64,000 bases of DNA from positions 1 through 64,000 of the IMG/VR virus record IMGVR_UViG_3300020450_000018; one strand, 5' to 3'. The DNA comes from a virus. The notes under the pieces are model-generated. The model was not told where the DNA came from. It searched no databases and was given only the letters and a program-made list of their open reading frames with translations. Both the position numbers and the translations under genes were made by a program. Each line of letters opens with the position of its first letter. The first letter of the stretch is position 1. This document shows positions 8,065 through 14,744 of the stretch, piece after piece.

Positions 8065-8168
8065 ATCATTCCAAAAAATATTAATCCAAAAGCAACAAAC
8101 ACCATAATCCCCATAGAGATCACGGTGTTATAAAACCATTTTGGTATCTTATCTATTTTGTCATCCAA
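8061..8168 (-). CDS. 35-residue single-span membrane micro-protein overlapping ndhI
   Basis: The proposed start is the TTG at 8168, inside the 3' end of ndhI, with AGAGGT about 10 bases upstream. An internal ATG is possible but would remove the amphipathic head. The product is polar ([14 protein letters not shown]) and then carries one span ([20 protein letters not shown]). The DKIPKW-F head followed by a hydrophobic helix resembles the small stromal-anchored subunits of photosynthetic complexes. Given its overlap with ndhI, an NDH-1 small-subunit role (for example NdhP-like) is a reasonable inference but is not shown by any motif I can name. Confidence 0.62.
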   Translation of the reverse strand: MDDKIDKIPKWFYNTVISMGIMVFVAFGLIFFGMI

Positions 8169-8728
8169 TCCAATACCTCTGATGGAAGTCTTCCAACTCT
8201 TGGGTCACTGTCCTTGACTGTGTGTGGATCCATCTCACCTTTGGGTAGATAAGCAAGTTCACGCAATGACCTAACTGCGGGATTGCTTGTAACATTAGTG
8301 GGAAGTCGTCCAAGAGCGACATTATCATAGTTAAGTTGATGCCTGTCAAATGTAGCGAGTTCATATTCTTCAGTCATAGATAAACAATTTGTAGGGCAGT
8401 ATTCTACGCAGTTACCACAGAATATACATGCTCCAAAATCTATTGAGTAATTTCTTAGTTCCTTTTTCTTAGTCTCCTTGTTCATCACCCAGTCTACCAC
8501 AGGTAGATTAATTGGGCATACTCTCACACACACTTCACAAGCTATGCATTTATCAAACTCATAGTGTATGCGACCACGATACCTTTCGGATGGTATGAGT
8601 TTTTCATATGGATACTGTACCGTTACAGGTCTCCTCCCCATATGATCTAAAGTAACAGAAAAACCTTGCAACAGATATTTTGCTGCGTCTTTAATTTCTT
8701 TTAGATAACTAAGAACTCCTTTAATCAT
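8153..8728 (-). CDS. ndhI: NAD(P)H-quinone oxidoreductase subunit I (viral NdhI)
   Basis: 191 residues from the ATG at 8728, which overlaps the preceding 28-residue gene (ATGA). An alternative TTG lies two codons upstream. It is the peripheral-arm iron-sulfur subunit of cyanobacterial NDH-1, which accepts electrons from ferredoxin in cyclic electron flow and respiration. Two complete 4Fe-4S motifs are present: [12 protein letters not shown] (Cys 61, 64, 67, 71) and [12 protein letters not shown] (Cys 101, 104, 107, 111). [20 protein letters not shown] is near-identical to cyanobacterial NdhI. It is shorter at the C-terminus than host proteins. ndhI has been reported in marine cyanophages. Acquisition from a cyanobacterium is clear. 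Confidence 0.96.
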   Translation of the reverse strand: MIKGVLSYLKEIKDAAKYLLQGFSVTLDHMGRRPVTVQYPYEKLIPSERYRGRIHYEFDKCIACEVCVRVCPINLPVVDWVMNKETKKKELRNYSIDFGACIFCGNCVEYCPTNCLSMTEEYELATFDRHQLNYDNVALGRLPTNVTSNPAVRSLRELAYLPKGEMDPHTVKDSDPRVGRLPSEVLDWMTK

Positions 8729-8811
8729 ACCCAAGCGTATTGTGAGAGTAAAAGTGCAACACTAATTGTTCCGAATAAGATGCAAGATGAAGTGATTGGT
8801 AAATCTTTCAT
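8725..8811 (-). CDS. 28-residue single-span micro-protein immediately before ndhI
   Basis: The ATG at 8811 lies about 20 bases after a canonical late promoter box. The stop overlaps the ndhI ATG (ATGA), so it would be translationally coupled to ndhI. The product has a short polar head (MKDLPITSS) and one hydrophobic helix ([19 protein letters not shown]). Its size is that of PetL/PetN/Psb-type subunits. The AAAAAGGTTT ribosome binding site is modest. No family is identified. It could also act only as a leader that couples ndhI translation. Confidence 0.62.
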   Translation of the reverse strand: MKDLPITSSCILFGTISVALLLSQYAWV

Positions 8812-8832
8812 AAACCTTTTTAACTCTGTAGG

Positions 8833-8840
8833 TATTTATA
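8833..8840 (-). promoter_or_regulatory. Canonical late promoter TATAAATA before the ndhI nest
   Basis: The minus strand reads AGTATAAATACC about 22 bases before the 28-residue gene. This places ndhI and its micro-genes under late control. The 8812-8864 gap holds no gene. Confidence 0.75.
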
Positions 8841-8864
8841 CTATAAGTCTTTTTACCTACTTTG

Positions 8865-9014
8865 TCAAATGCTGGTTTCATCATCTATCAAAACTTTGTG
8901 TGCTGTTCCATGACCATCATAGTCACCACTGTCATAATAACCACCCTTTGTGCCAAAGTAAAGTGTCAAAGCTACAAAAGGAAGTGCCGAAAATATCAAA
9001 GCAGTTTCTAACAT
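8865..9014 (-). CDS. 49-residue membrane-anchored micro-protein downstream of gp16
   Basis: The ATG at 9014 shares a base with the gp16 stop (TAATG), and GGAGGAAAAAG precedes it, a strong ribosome binding site lying within the end of gp16. The protein has an N-terminal span (MLETALIFSALPFVALTLYF) and then a Gly/Tyr/Asp-rich soluble part (GTKGGYYDSGDYDGHGTAHK) ending in VLIDDETSI. The strong ribosome binding site and coupling make it a confident gene. It precedes the late promoter of the ndhI nest. I do not recognise its family. A thylakoid or NDH/photosystem-associated role is inferred only from location. Confidence 0.78.
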   Translation of the reverse strand: MLETALIFSALPFVALTLYFGTKGGYYDSGDYDGHGTAHKVLIDDETSI

Positions 9015-9415
9015 TATCTTTTTCCTCCACCCATTTGTTTAAGCATTTTTTGTAATTCTGATGTAGAACCTACGAACATAGCATTGTTGGTAACTTTACT
9101 AGGACCTTTTTGTTCTTCATCAAGATCCTTCATTTTTTTATGTAGATCTTGGAGTTTTTCAGTCATATCAGCGACGTGTTTCATTGCTGCTACAGCGACT
9201 TCGTATGCTCTAGGGTGACCACTTTCCTGTGCTACCTCTAAGGCACCTTTGACCGCCTCCTGACCCTGATCTATCAATGAGTATAACTCACCACGAGTAT
9301 ACTCGTAGTCCTTTTGTTGATCATCATCTTTTGATTTTACTTTAGGTGCTGGTGGTTTGTCAACATGTTCTACATCAATGTTGAGAAGTTCCTCCATATT
9401 ATCTTCTAGGTTCAT
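9014..9415 (-). CDS. 16: Terminase small subunit gp16
   Basis: 133 residues. The start overlaps the gp15 stop (ATGA). T4-like gp16 forms an oligomer that regulates gp17 and recognises packaging DNA. The layout fits the family: an acidic/variable N-terminus (MEELLNIDVEHVDKP), a central helix pair including GELYSLIDQGQEAVKGALEV and RAYEVAVAAMKHVADMTEKL, and then a charged coiled-coil tail with KLQDLHKKMKDLDEE. In this genome gp16 and gp17 are separated by about 3.2 kb holding ndhI, pyrE and the nuclease, which is the usual cyanophage plastic region. Confidence 0.93.
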   Translation of the reverse strand: MNLEDNMEELLNIDVEHVDKPPAPKVKSKDDDQQKDYEYTRGELYSLIDQGQEAVKGALEVAQESGHPRAYEVAVAAMKHVADMTEKLQDLHKKMKDLDEEQKGPSKVTNNAMFVGSTSELQKMLKQMGGGKR

Positions 9416-10212
9416 AAGAATTCTATCCCTTCATTAAATCCAAAGTCATCACCAGCATCCACTAACACATCATCAGCTGCATCAACCTGACCGTCTTGAT
9501 TGATATCTGTTTTTGCTTTAGGTGTATATGTTCTGGTAATAGTCCTACGATTAATTGCTCTATCACCAAGTGTCTCATGTATGATTGCCTTCTTAATAAC
9601 ATCTGATGTATTGTAAGGACCGTATAGATAAGACTTCATCGTAAAGTTTAGAGTATAGATGATGTATCTACGTTCATAGAAACTATCATCCCATGCATCC
9701 TCATATCCAACGTTATTTAAAACTACTGCAATATCACGTTTTTCATTCATGTCAGGAATCATGTTAAGCGTGATGCTAAATGATGGTTGGAAATATGGTA
9801 GGATTTGTTCCGTAATCTGTAAGGCGTCGTCTTGTGACTTAGCGATTACGCCAAGTTCAAATGACAGATTGTATGGCACTGGCACATACTGCACTCTTAC
9901 CTCACCACCATTACCATCAATAATAGTTTTGTATTTTTGAATTGGAGATGTTTTACGAGTAGCATCATAATCAATACTTGTCATTTCAAAGTACAGACGT
10001 GGTAAAGTAATTGCTACTTTTTTATTAGATGTATTTTCTTCTAGTCTAACAATAAATTTTTGTTTAGGACCGTAAGCTAGAGGAACTTTTAGTTCTTCCA
10101 ATACAGTTCCGTCACTTGGATCCGTACTCTTCATTGTAATATTATTGAAGAGCGTACCAAATGCAACAATGTTCTTACGAACAATTTGATTGTAAAAGTG
10201 TGATCCTAACAT
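9412..10212 (-). CDS. 15: Tail completion / sheath stabiliser gp15
   Basis: 266 residues, beginning MLGSHFYNQIVRKNIVAFGT, the conserved N-terminus of T4-like gp15, which caps the tail and joins it to the neck. IKYxx-type segments typical of the family are seen: ITLPRLYFEMTSIDYDATRK near 69-88 and VQYVPVPYNLSFELGVIAKS near 108-127. Its start overlaps the gp14 stop by one base (TAATG), and it overlaps gp16 downstream. The late structural order gp13-gp14-gp15-gp16 is preserved. The DINQDGQVDAADD stretch near residue 240 looks like a dockerin/EF-type calcium loop, which is unusual in gp15. Confidence 0.93.
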   Translation of the reverse strand: MLGSHFYNQIVRKNIVAFGTLFNNITMKSTDPSDGTVLEELKVPLAYGPKQKFIVRLEENTSNKKVAITLPRLYFEMTSIDYDATRKTSPIQKYKTIIDGNGGEVRVQYVPVPYNLSFELGVIAKSQDDALQITEQILPYFQPSFSITLNMIPDMNEKRDIAVVLNNVGYEDAWDDSFYERRYIIYTLNFTMKSYLYGPYNTSDVIKKAIIHETLGDRAINRRTITRTYTPKAKTDINQDGQVDAADDVLVDAGDDFGFNEGIEFL

Positions 10213-11336
10213 TAGATACTACCTGTAAAATTACCAAATTCACCAAATGGATTACCCTCAGTCCAATCCACTATGTTATCAGCATCATCTTCAATCTCTC
10301 TATTCTGATCGTAGCTGCTGTTGACATTATTTAGAGTGTCAAATGTCTCAGGACTCCATTGAGCACCAGAGGTCAATCCAGTAATGACCTCAGCAGTGGT
10401 AAAGGTTCCTGTCCTGTTGATGACTTGGAGCGATCTAGTTGCACTATCCCAAGACTTGACTTCTGCTCTATTGTCCTTAGGTGAATAATCAATGGTGACA
10501 GTAGGAGCAGATGTGTAACCTGTCCCACCAGCAGTAATAGTAATCCCGTTAACGATACCTGTGCTGCTAACCGTCGCAGTTGCTGTTGCTCCACTTCCTC
10601 CACCTCCTGTAATAGTAACTGTTGGTGGTGTGGCAACTTTATAGTGAGCACCACCGTCTGTAACTGTAACACTTGTAACAGCATCTCCTGTTATAGTAGA
10701 TGTTGCTTTTGCTAGGAACTCATCACCAACAACTTCCTCACCTACGGTAAAGTCTCCAGAACCGCCAGGATCCATGACTAATTTGATTGCATTGTCAAAC
10801 AATCTCTCTACTGAATCAATTGTCTCAACACCAGTGTCAAAGTCATCTTGACCAACCTCATAGATCTCAGCAGTGATAGCATAAAACTGGATCTTACCAA
10901 ACTGGAAGAATGGTTCTTCCTTACCTACAAATTTAATTTCATATATATCTTCTGTTAATGGAAAGTATAGTAAGTCTCCCTCATTAGGTCTTTCTGGCAC
11001 AGTCAAGGTAGGATTATGTTCTGTTACCTCTTCTGTCCATCGTCTTGTAGAGACACGGAATATAATTTCGTCCGTAATTCTTAATCCAAACTTTGAGATA
11101 AACTCAGCATTGTCACCAAAACCCATGACGTTCTGTAGTATCATCTCTATCTGAAATTGTTCCTGATACTTAGAGTATCTAACTTCATCCAAAGTGCTAT
11201 CCTGCAGGACTATTCTAGGGATATAGTAAATGTCTGAACCAAACAGTTTGATTTGCTCATCCACAAGATCCTGAACGAGATTCTGTTCGCCACTGTGACC
11301 TGAGTAATAAGTTGGAAAATAGGGACTTGTAGGCAT
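10212..11336 (-). CDS. 14: Neck protein gp14 with inserted repeat modules
   Basis: 374 residues, starting MPTSPYFPTYYSGHSGEQNL, the gp14 signature. Gp14 is a neck protein sealing the filled head. The N-terminal 160 residues (QDLVDEQIKLFGSDIYYIPR, DEIIFRVSTRRW) are conserved. Residues about 215-282 hold two copies of the Gly/Thr-rich module seen in the fibre giants (YKVATPPTVTITGGGGSGAT and GITITAGGTGYTSAPTVTI), making the protein longer than T4 gp14 (256 residues). The C-terminus resumes with NREIEDDADNIVDWTEGNPF. It is coupled to gp15 by TAATG and follows a small membrane gene. Confidence 0.93.
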   Translation of the reverse strand: MPTSPYFPTYYSGHSGEQNLVQDLVDEQIKLFGSDIYYIPRIVLQDSTLDEVRYSKYQEQFQIEMILQNVMGFGDNAEFISKFGLRITDEIIFRVSTRRWTEEVTEHNPTLTVPERPNEGDLLYFPLTEDIYEIKFVGKEEPFFQFGKIQFYAITAEIYEVGQDDFDTGVETIDSVERLFDNAIKLVMDPGGSGDFTVGEEVVGDEFLAKATSTITGDAVTSVTVTDGGAHYKVATPPTVTITGGGGSGATATATVSSTGIVNGITITAGGTGYTSAPTVTIDYSPKDNRAEVKSWDSATRSLQVINRTGTFTTAEVITGLTSGAQWSPETFDTLNNVNSSYDQNREIEDDADNIVDWTEGNPFGEFGNFTGSI

Positions 11337-11483
11337 TTATTTTGTGGGTGTAATTTGACGACAGATTAAATATGGATTAACCATTTTACATTGCAGTGCC
11401 TTATCTGCTCTAATTGAAATAATTATAATAAAAAGTTGTACAATTATAGTTATTGGTATAACGTACTTAAATAATTTTTTCAT
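11337..11483 (-). CDS. 48-residue signal-anchor micro-protein between gp13 and gp14
   Basis: The ATG at 11483 shares a base with the gp13 stop (TAATG), and its own stop abuts the gp14 start. The product begins MKKLFKYVIPITIIVQLFII, a classic positive head plus hydrophobic core, then IISIRADKALQCKMVNPYLI and a basic end. Two cysteines (about positions 32 and 41) follow the span, so a periplasmic or lumenal domain with a possible disulfide is plausible. No lipobox is present. The exact fit between gp13 and gp14 makes it a likely real gene. Function unknown. Confidence 0.75.
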   Translation of the reverse strand: MKKLFKYVIPITIIVQLFIIIISIRADKALQCKMVNPYLICRQITPTK

Positions 11484-12307
11484 TATCCTATCATATCCAT
11501 TGGTGGTATTGCGTACTTGCTAAGAACCTCAGATTCAATTTTCTCAATTTCTGCAAGTGCGTCTGTGTAGATTTCTCTACCGTTAAGTGTAACTCCGCCA
11601 GGTAACTGAACATTGTTATACTTAATTAAATTCATACCCCACTGTCTCTTCATGAGAGATGTGGCATATTTTTTAACAAAAACATCATTGTTCATCTGTA
11701 CAGCTTCCGTAGGATCTATAAAACGATGACATTCAATAAGAATGTTAGTTCCTTCTTTAAGAAAATCTTTGTCAATATCCAAGTACAGACGATCATTACG
11801 TGCTGTAAATCTAAACTGCTGGAAAGATCCATTGTTTAGAACCATATCTAGAGTTTCTAGATACTGTTTAGTCATGTAGTAGTTGAGGATATCAAGTGAT
11901 CCAAATGCATATAAGTCATTTAAGAACAACTGATACTCAACACCGAAGAGATTAGAACGAATTGAGTTACTAACAAGACCAAATACTTTAGAAATACCAA
12001 CTACATGATCAGGAATCGGAATAAAATTTGTTGCCTCTAACCAAGTTCCAGTAGCATTTGGTGTGACATTAGTATCGGTAATTGTTTTAGTAGTTGTTGC
12101 TGCAAAACGAGTTTTATCATCTGCAGTAATTTCATGGTACAAATATGCACGCTCCATGCCATTGTAACAATTCTCTTGGAAGAACTGAAACGTGTCGTCT
12201 ATTACGTTGTTGACCTGTTCATCATCTATGTTAACTTGCAACACAGGTTCGCCAAGTTGCCTCTTACAATATGTGATGAGCTCAGCTCTAGAACTTGGAG
12301 ATGCCAT
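11483..12307 (-). CDS. 13: Neck protein gp13
   Basis: 274 residues from the ATG at 12307 (MASPSSRAELITYCKRQLGE). A TTG three codons upstream is less likely. Gp13 forms the head-completion connector with gp14. The family pattern is clear: LGEPVLQVNIDDEQVNNVID near 18-37, YLYHEI near 58, and a C-terminal SLMKRQWGMNLIKYNNVQL followed by PGGVTLNGREIYTDALAEIE. The gene begins directly after a terminator hairpin whose loop contains a late promoter box, so gp13 probably starts its own late transcript. No strong Shine-Dalgarno is seen. Confidence 0.95.
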   Translation of the reverse strand: MASPSSRAELITYCKRQLGEPVLQVNIDDEQVNNVIDDTFQFFQENCYNGMERAYLYHEITADDKTRFAATTTKTITDTNVTPNATGTWLEATNFIPIPDHVVGISKVFGLVSNSIRSNLFGVEYQLFLNDLYAFGSLDILNYYMTKQYLETLDMVLNNGSFQQFRFTARNDRLYLDIDKDFLKEGTNILIECHRFIDPTEAVQMNNDVFVKKYATSLMKRQWGMNLIKYNNVQLPGGVTLNGREIYTDALAEIEKIESEVLSKYAIPPMDMIG

Positions 12308-12314
12308 TATACAC

Positions 12315-12350
12315 AAAAAATCCCTTCTTACCTATTTAGGAAGAAGGGAT
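12315..12350 (-). terminator. Intrinsic terminator with late promoter in its loop
   Basis: On the minus strand ATCCCTTCTT (12350-12341) pairs perfectly with AAGAAGGGAT (12329-12320) around an 11-base loop and runs into TTTTTT (12320-12315). The loop reads CCTAAATAGGT, so it also contains the late box CTAAATA. It should stop transcripts coming from the oxygenase side just before gp13. Confidence 0.85.
12333..12339 (-). promoter_or_regulatory. Late promoter CTAAATA inside the terminator loop
   Basis: CTAAATA occupies the centre of the terminator loop about 26 bases before the gp13 ATG, a spacing similar to the other late boxes in this window. It is flanked by CC and GG, which could add three pairs to the hairpin. 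Confidence 0.65.
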
Positions 12351-12354
12351 CTGG

Positions 12355-12362
12355 TATTTATT
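12355..12362 (-). promoter_or_regulatory. Second late-like box AATAAATA
   Basis: The minus strand reads TGAATAAATACC, overlapping the stop codon of the 65-residue gene and about 20 bases before the CTAAATA box. Two tandem late-like boxes therefore precede gp13. Confidence 0.45.
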
Positions 12363-12555
12363 CAGATGGGGTTTCTGTTTCTGGTGGGGAAGTTTCTTCT
12401 GGTTTTTCTTCTAGAAGTTTCAAAGTTTCTAAACCACCCTCTAGTTTAATTTTATATTCTTTTGCTTTGACTAGGTTTTCCTCTAGTTCTCCAATTTGCT
12501 TTACTGTAGTAGCAATTTGGTCTTCAAAATTTTTCTTAAGTTGTGTTGGATCCAT
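12358..12555 (-). CDS. Small coiled-coil protein
   Basis: 65 residues. MDPTQLKKNFEDQIATTVKQ continues into an uninterrupted amphipathic helix (IGELEENLVKAKEYKIKLEG), then a Pro/Glu/Thr-rich tail (EEKPEETSPPETETPSE). Coiled-coil proteins of this size are common beside gp13 in cyanophages, with no assigned role. It is the last gene of the minus-strand unit that starts with the 2OG oxygenases and is followed directly by a terminator. The start ATG is 9 bases from the upstream stop codon. Confidence 0.8.
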   Translation of the reverse strand: MDPTQLKKNFEDQIATTVKQIGELEENLVKAKEYKIKLEGGLETLKLLEEKPEETSPPETETPSE

Positions 12556-12564
12556 AGTAATTAA

Positions 12565-13131
12565 TTATCTAAGTTGGTCATATGCATGTTGGACATAGTA
12601 TCCATCTGCTCTAACAAAATGAAAGAATGCTTGATGGAAACAAGAATCGGCGTTACCCTTCATTGGTTCTCGCCAATGATAGAGGTCACAACCACGATAT
12701 AGCACACCATCGCCAGGATTGCAAGTAATGCTTACTCTATCGCCTGCCTCGTTCTCAAAATATATAGGCCATTCGTAATTGAGGTTACTTGAGATATGAT
12801 AACTAACACTTATTTCACAAGCACCTCTATCAATATGTCTTTCTAATTGATTACCTTTAAAGTAGAACCGATCAAAATAATAAGATGGATATATTCTTTC
12901 ACCCATCATCTTTTCTAAGATGTCTCTAATTTTTAGATGTAACTCTTTCATTGATGGATGATTATATCTAGAGTAACTTCCTCCTACCTGTATCTCATCA
13001 CGAAAGGTTACATTGCCAGGCGCATTGTATTCATATGTTCCTCTCTCCCATGGAGTAGGAATGATAAATTCATCTGGAGGATGTATGTCTTTAATCTTTG
13101 TGACTTGCCAGTCTTTAGGTAACTTATTCAT
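12565..13131 (-). CDS. 2OG-Fe(II) oxygenase (prolyl-4-hydroxylase-like)
   Basis: 188 residues from the ATG at 13131, coupled to the upstream oxygenase by ATGA. The double-stranded beta-helix signature is visible. ERHIDRGACEISVSYHISS gives the H99-x-D101 pair and LYRGCDLYHWREP gives the distal H152. YPSYYFDRFYFKGNQLERH precedes the iron site, as in small P4H-type enzymes. It should bind Fe(II) and 2-oxoglutarate. Its substrate is unknown. Together with the next gene it forms the minus-strand arm of the oxygenase island. Confidence 0.85.
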   Translation of the reverse strand: MNKLPKDWQVTKIKDIHPPDEFIIPTPWERGTYEYNAPGNVTFRDEIQVGGSYSRYNHPSMKELHLKIRDILEKMMGERIYPSYYFDRFYFKGNQLERHIDRGACEISVSYHISSNLNYEWPIYFENEAGDRVSITCNPGDGVLYRGCDLYHWREPMKGNADSCFHQAFFHFVRADGYYVQHAYDQLR

Positions 13132-13742
13132 TTCCATCGCGGACCGCTCACCCAACCTACTAATGATTTTCTTAATCCAGAGTGAACCTCACAAGCTTGA
13201 TGCATCACTCTACTATCAAAAACAATTATAGTTCCTCTTTCTTTTGGTATAAAATATGAATTACCAGTATCCCTTTTAAATTCTACCTCTCCTCCAGAAT
13301 ATTCATCAGGATTAGATAGTTGCATAATAAAACTAAGTTTTCTCACCTTTTCAGAACCCTTCATTATAAAATTTTCTCGGTGGTCTATAAGGTTACCTTC
13401 ATTTTTAGGTGGCATTCCCATAGAATTTAAACTAGTATCCATGTGCCATCCATAATATTCACCACCCTCATATGATGTATATTGCATGGTTTCTCCATCC
13501 CAACCATCAATATCATATAAGAAATTTTCCCTATTTGCAAGCAAGACATAATGAAAACAAAGACCTGCAACCCAATGAGATGAACTAATCCAAGTAGTTT
13601 TACTATCTCTTTTTCTTAGATCAACACCACCTTGTGTATATGCTGTGTTTAAATTGGAATCAAATTGTTGTAAATCTTTCTCTACCGATGTAATCAACTC
13701 AGGTGGCATTTGTGTAAAATACCACAAACTATCCATTGACAT
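13128..13742 (-). CDS. 2OG-Fe(II) oxygenase (PKHD/P4H type)
   Basis: 204 residues. GEYYGWHMDTSLNS supplies H100 and D102. LSFIMQLSNPDEYSGGEVEF is the typical strand after the HxD. GTIIVFDSRVMHQACEV supplies H181, and the downstream R191/K192 in GLRKSLVGWVSGP is the likely 2-oxoglutarate anchor. It resembles PiuC-like hydroxylases common in cyanophages. It starts at the divergent promoter region shared with the plus-strand oxygenase run and is coupled to the next oxygenase. The second ATG (13736) is an alternative start. Confidence 0.9.
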   Translation of the reverse strand: MSMDSLWYFTQMPPELITSVEKDLQQFDSNLNTAYTQGGVDLRKRDSKTTWISSSHWVAGLCFHYVLLANRENFLYDIDGWDGETMQYTSYEGGEYYGWHMDTSLNSMGMPPKNEGNLIDHRENFIMKGSEKVRKLSFIMQLSNPDEYSGGEVEFKRDTGNSYFIPKERGTIIVFDSRVMHQACEVHSGLRKSLVGWVSGPRWK

Positions 13743-13746
13743 AATA

Positions 13747-13792
13747 CAATTTTCATACTAATATATACTATGTATACTAGCATATAAAATTG
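13747..13792. promoter_or_regulatory. Divergent promoter/operator region with ATACTA repeats
   Basis: The 53-base gap between diverging genes contains ATACTA three times on the plus strand (13755, 13765, 13774), about one helical turn apart, and a TATAC-TAT-GTATA palindrome at 13764-13776. CAATTTT and AAAATTG flank it symmetrically (13747-13753 and 13786-13792). TATACT and CATATAAAAT could serve as promoter boxes. Confidence 0.55.
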
Positions 13793-13795
13793 ATT

Positions 13796-14149
13796 ATGGC
13801 AATTACTGGTAAACTTGATGGTGAAGATTATACACTCGTAGCATCTGCAGGACAAACAACGGAAGCAGATATTGTTGTCGCAAATGACATCATTAGAATG
13901 TGTGAAGAACGAGGATTACAAGAACTTGTCTCAGCAATTAAAGTTCGCTATGGAATGGAAGAAGTAAAACATTATCCTTTGGATGGAAACCGTTTTGTAG
14001 AAGCATGTAAGGCATGTAACATTGCTGGCAATGTTCAAGGACATATTCATAGTGGAGATGAGGGTGCTGTAAGATATCCTATTATTGCTGTTGTTGAAGA
14101 CATCAGAAAATTTGAAGCACTATATGATTACATCAAAAATGATGCATAA
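13796..14149 (+). CDS. Hypothetical protein at head of plus-strand island
   Basis: 117 residues from the ATG at 13796 (MAITGKLDGEDYTLVASAGQ). An in-frame TTG six bases upstream is an alternative. No domain is recognised. It has a mixed alpha/beta composition, an LVSAIKVRYGMEEVKHYPLD helix-strand stretch, three Cys/His-rich spots (MCEERG, EACKACN, GHIHSGDEG) and an acidic end. It is the first gene after the divergent promoter, and the next gene starts inside its last codons, so it belongs to the oxygenase transcript. It may be a small accessory or substrate protein, but no function can be assigned. Confidence 0.8.
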   Translation: MAITGKLDGEDYTLVASAGQTTEADIVVANDIIRMCEERGLQELVSAIKVRYGMEEVKHYPLDGNRFVEACKACNIAGNVQGHIHSGDEGAVRYPIIAVVEDIRKFEALYDYIKNDA

Positions 14150-14744
14150 GGAACTAGCTTTTCCTACTCCCATCTACGTATTTGATTATGGTAATAGTTC
14201 TATTCTAGAATCTCCTCTTAATCATGTATTGAGATGTGATTCTATCTCATCAGAAACTTGTAGAACCACTGACGATAATCTAAATATTTTACCAATTTTT
14301 TCTGAACTTGTAAACGATTTAAAATTAAAAACAAAAATAGTTTTTGATGACATCAAGTTAAAATGTTCTGGAGAAAATATAACTTGCATGTGGGCAAATG
14401 TATCTTCTAAATTGAATAGACATAACATGCATCTACATCCAAATTCATTTTTTTCTGGAGTATTATATTTGAATGCTCCTAAAAATTGTGGTAACGTAGG
14501 GTTTAAAGATCCTAGATACGGATCAGAACTTTTAGCATTTGACTTTGAGGATGGTTCTATCTTCCAACATAGAACGATTGAAATAGAACCAATAACAGGA
14601 AGACTTATAATGTTCCCTAGCTGGTTATATCATGGCACTAGACAAGGAGAATTTGATCCACCAGAGGAGAGAGTATCTTTGAGTTTTAATGTTATGCCAA
14701 TTGCTAACATAAGAGATCATACTAGAAAACTAAATTTATTATGA
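14139..14744 (+). CDS. 2OG-Fe(II) oxygenase-like protein 1 of island (PF13759 type)
   Basis: About 201 residues from tandem ATG ATG at 14139/14142, overlapping the previous stop. Numbering here is from the second Met. TCMWANVSSKLNRHNMHLHP then SFFSGVLYLNAP is the 2OG-FeII_Oxy_5 pattern, with H97/H99. VGFKDPRYGSE gives D123, RLIMFPSWLYHGT gives H164, and EERVSLSFNV gives R177. All four elements of the cupin iron and 2-oxoglutarate site are therefore present. Members of this family are frequent in cyanophages with unknown substrates. The next gene overlaps by ATGA. Confidence 0.88.
   Translation: MMHKELAFPTPIYVFDYGNSSILESPLNHVLRCDSISSETCRTTDDNLNILPIFSELVNDLKLKTKIVFDDIKLKCSGENITCMWANVSSKLNRHNMHLHPNSFFSGVLYLNAPKNCGNVGFKDPRYGSELLAFDFEDGSIFQHRTIEIEPITGRLIMFPSWLYHGTRQGEFDPPEERVSLSFNVMPIANIRDHTRKLNLL

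Noticed and set aside
13796-14149. First plus-strand gene as a further oxygenase
   Set aside because: It has EACKACN and GHIHSGDEG patches, but no HxD/HxH followed by a distal His and Arg in the right spacing, and at 117 residues it is too short for the fold.
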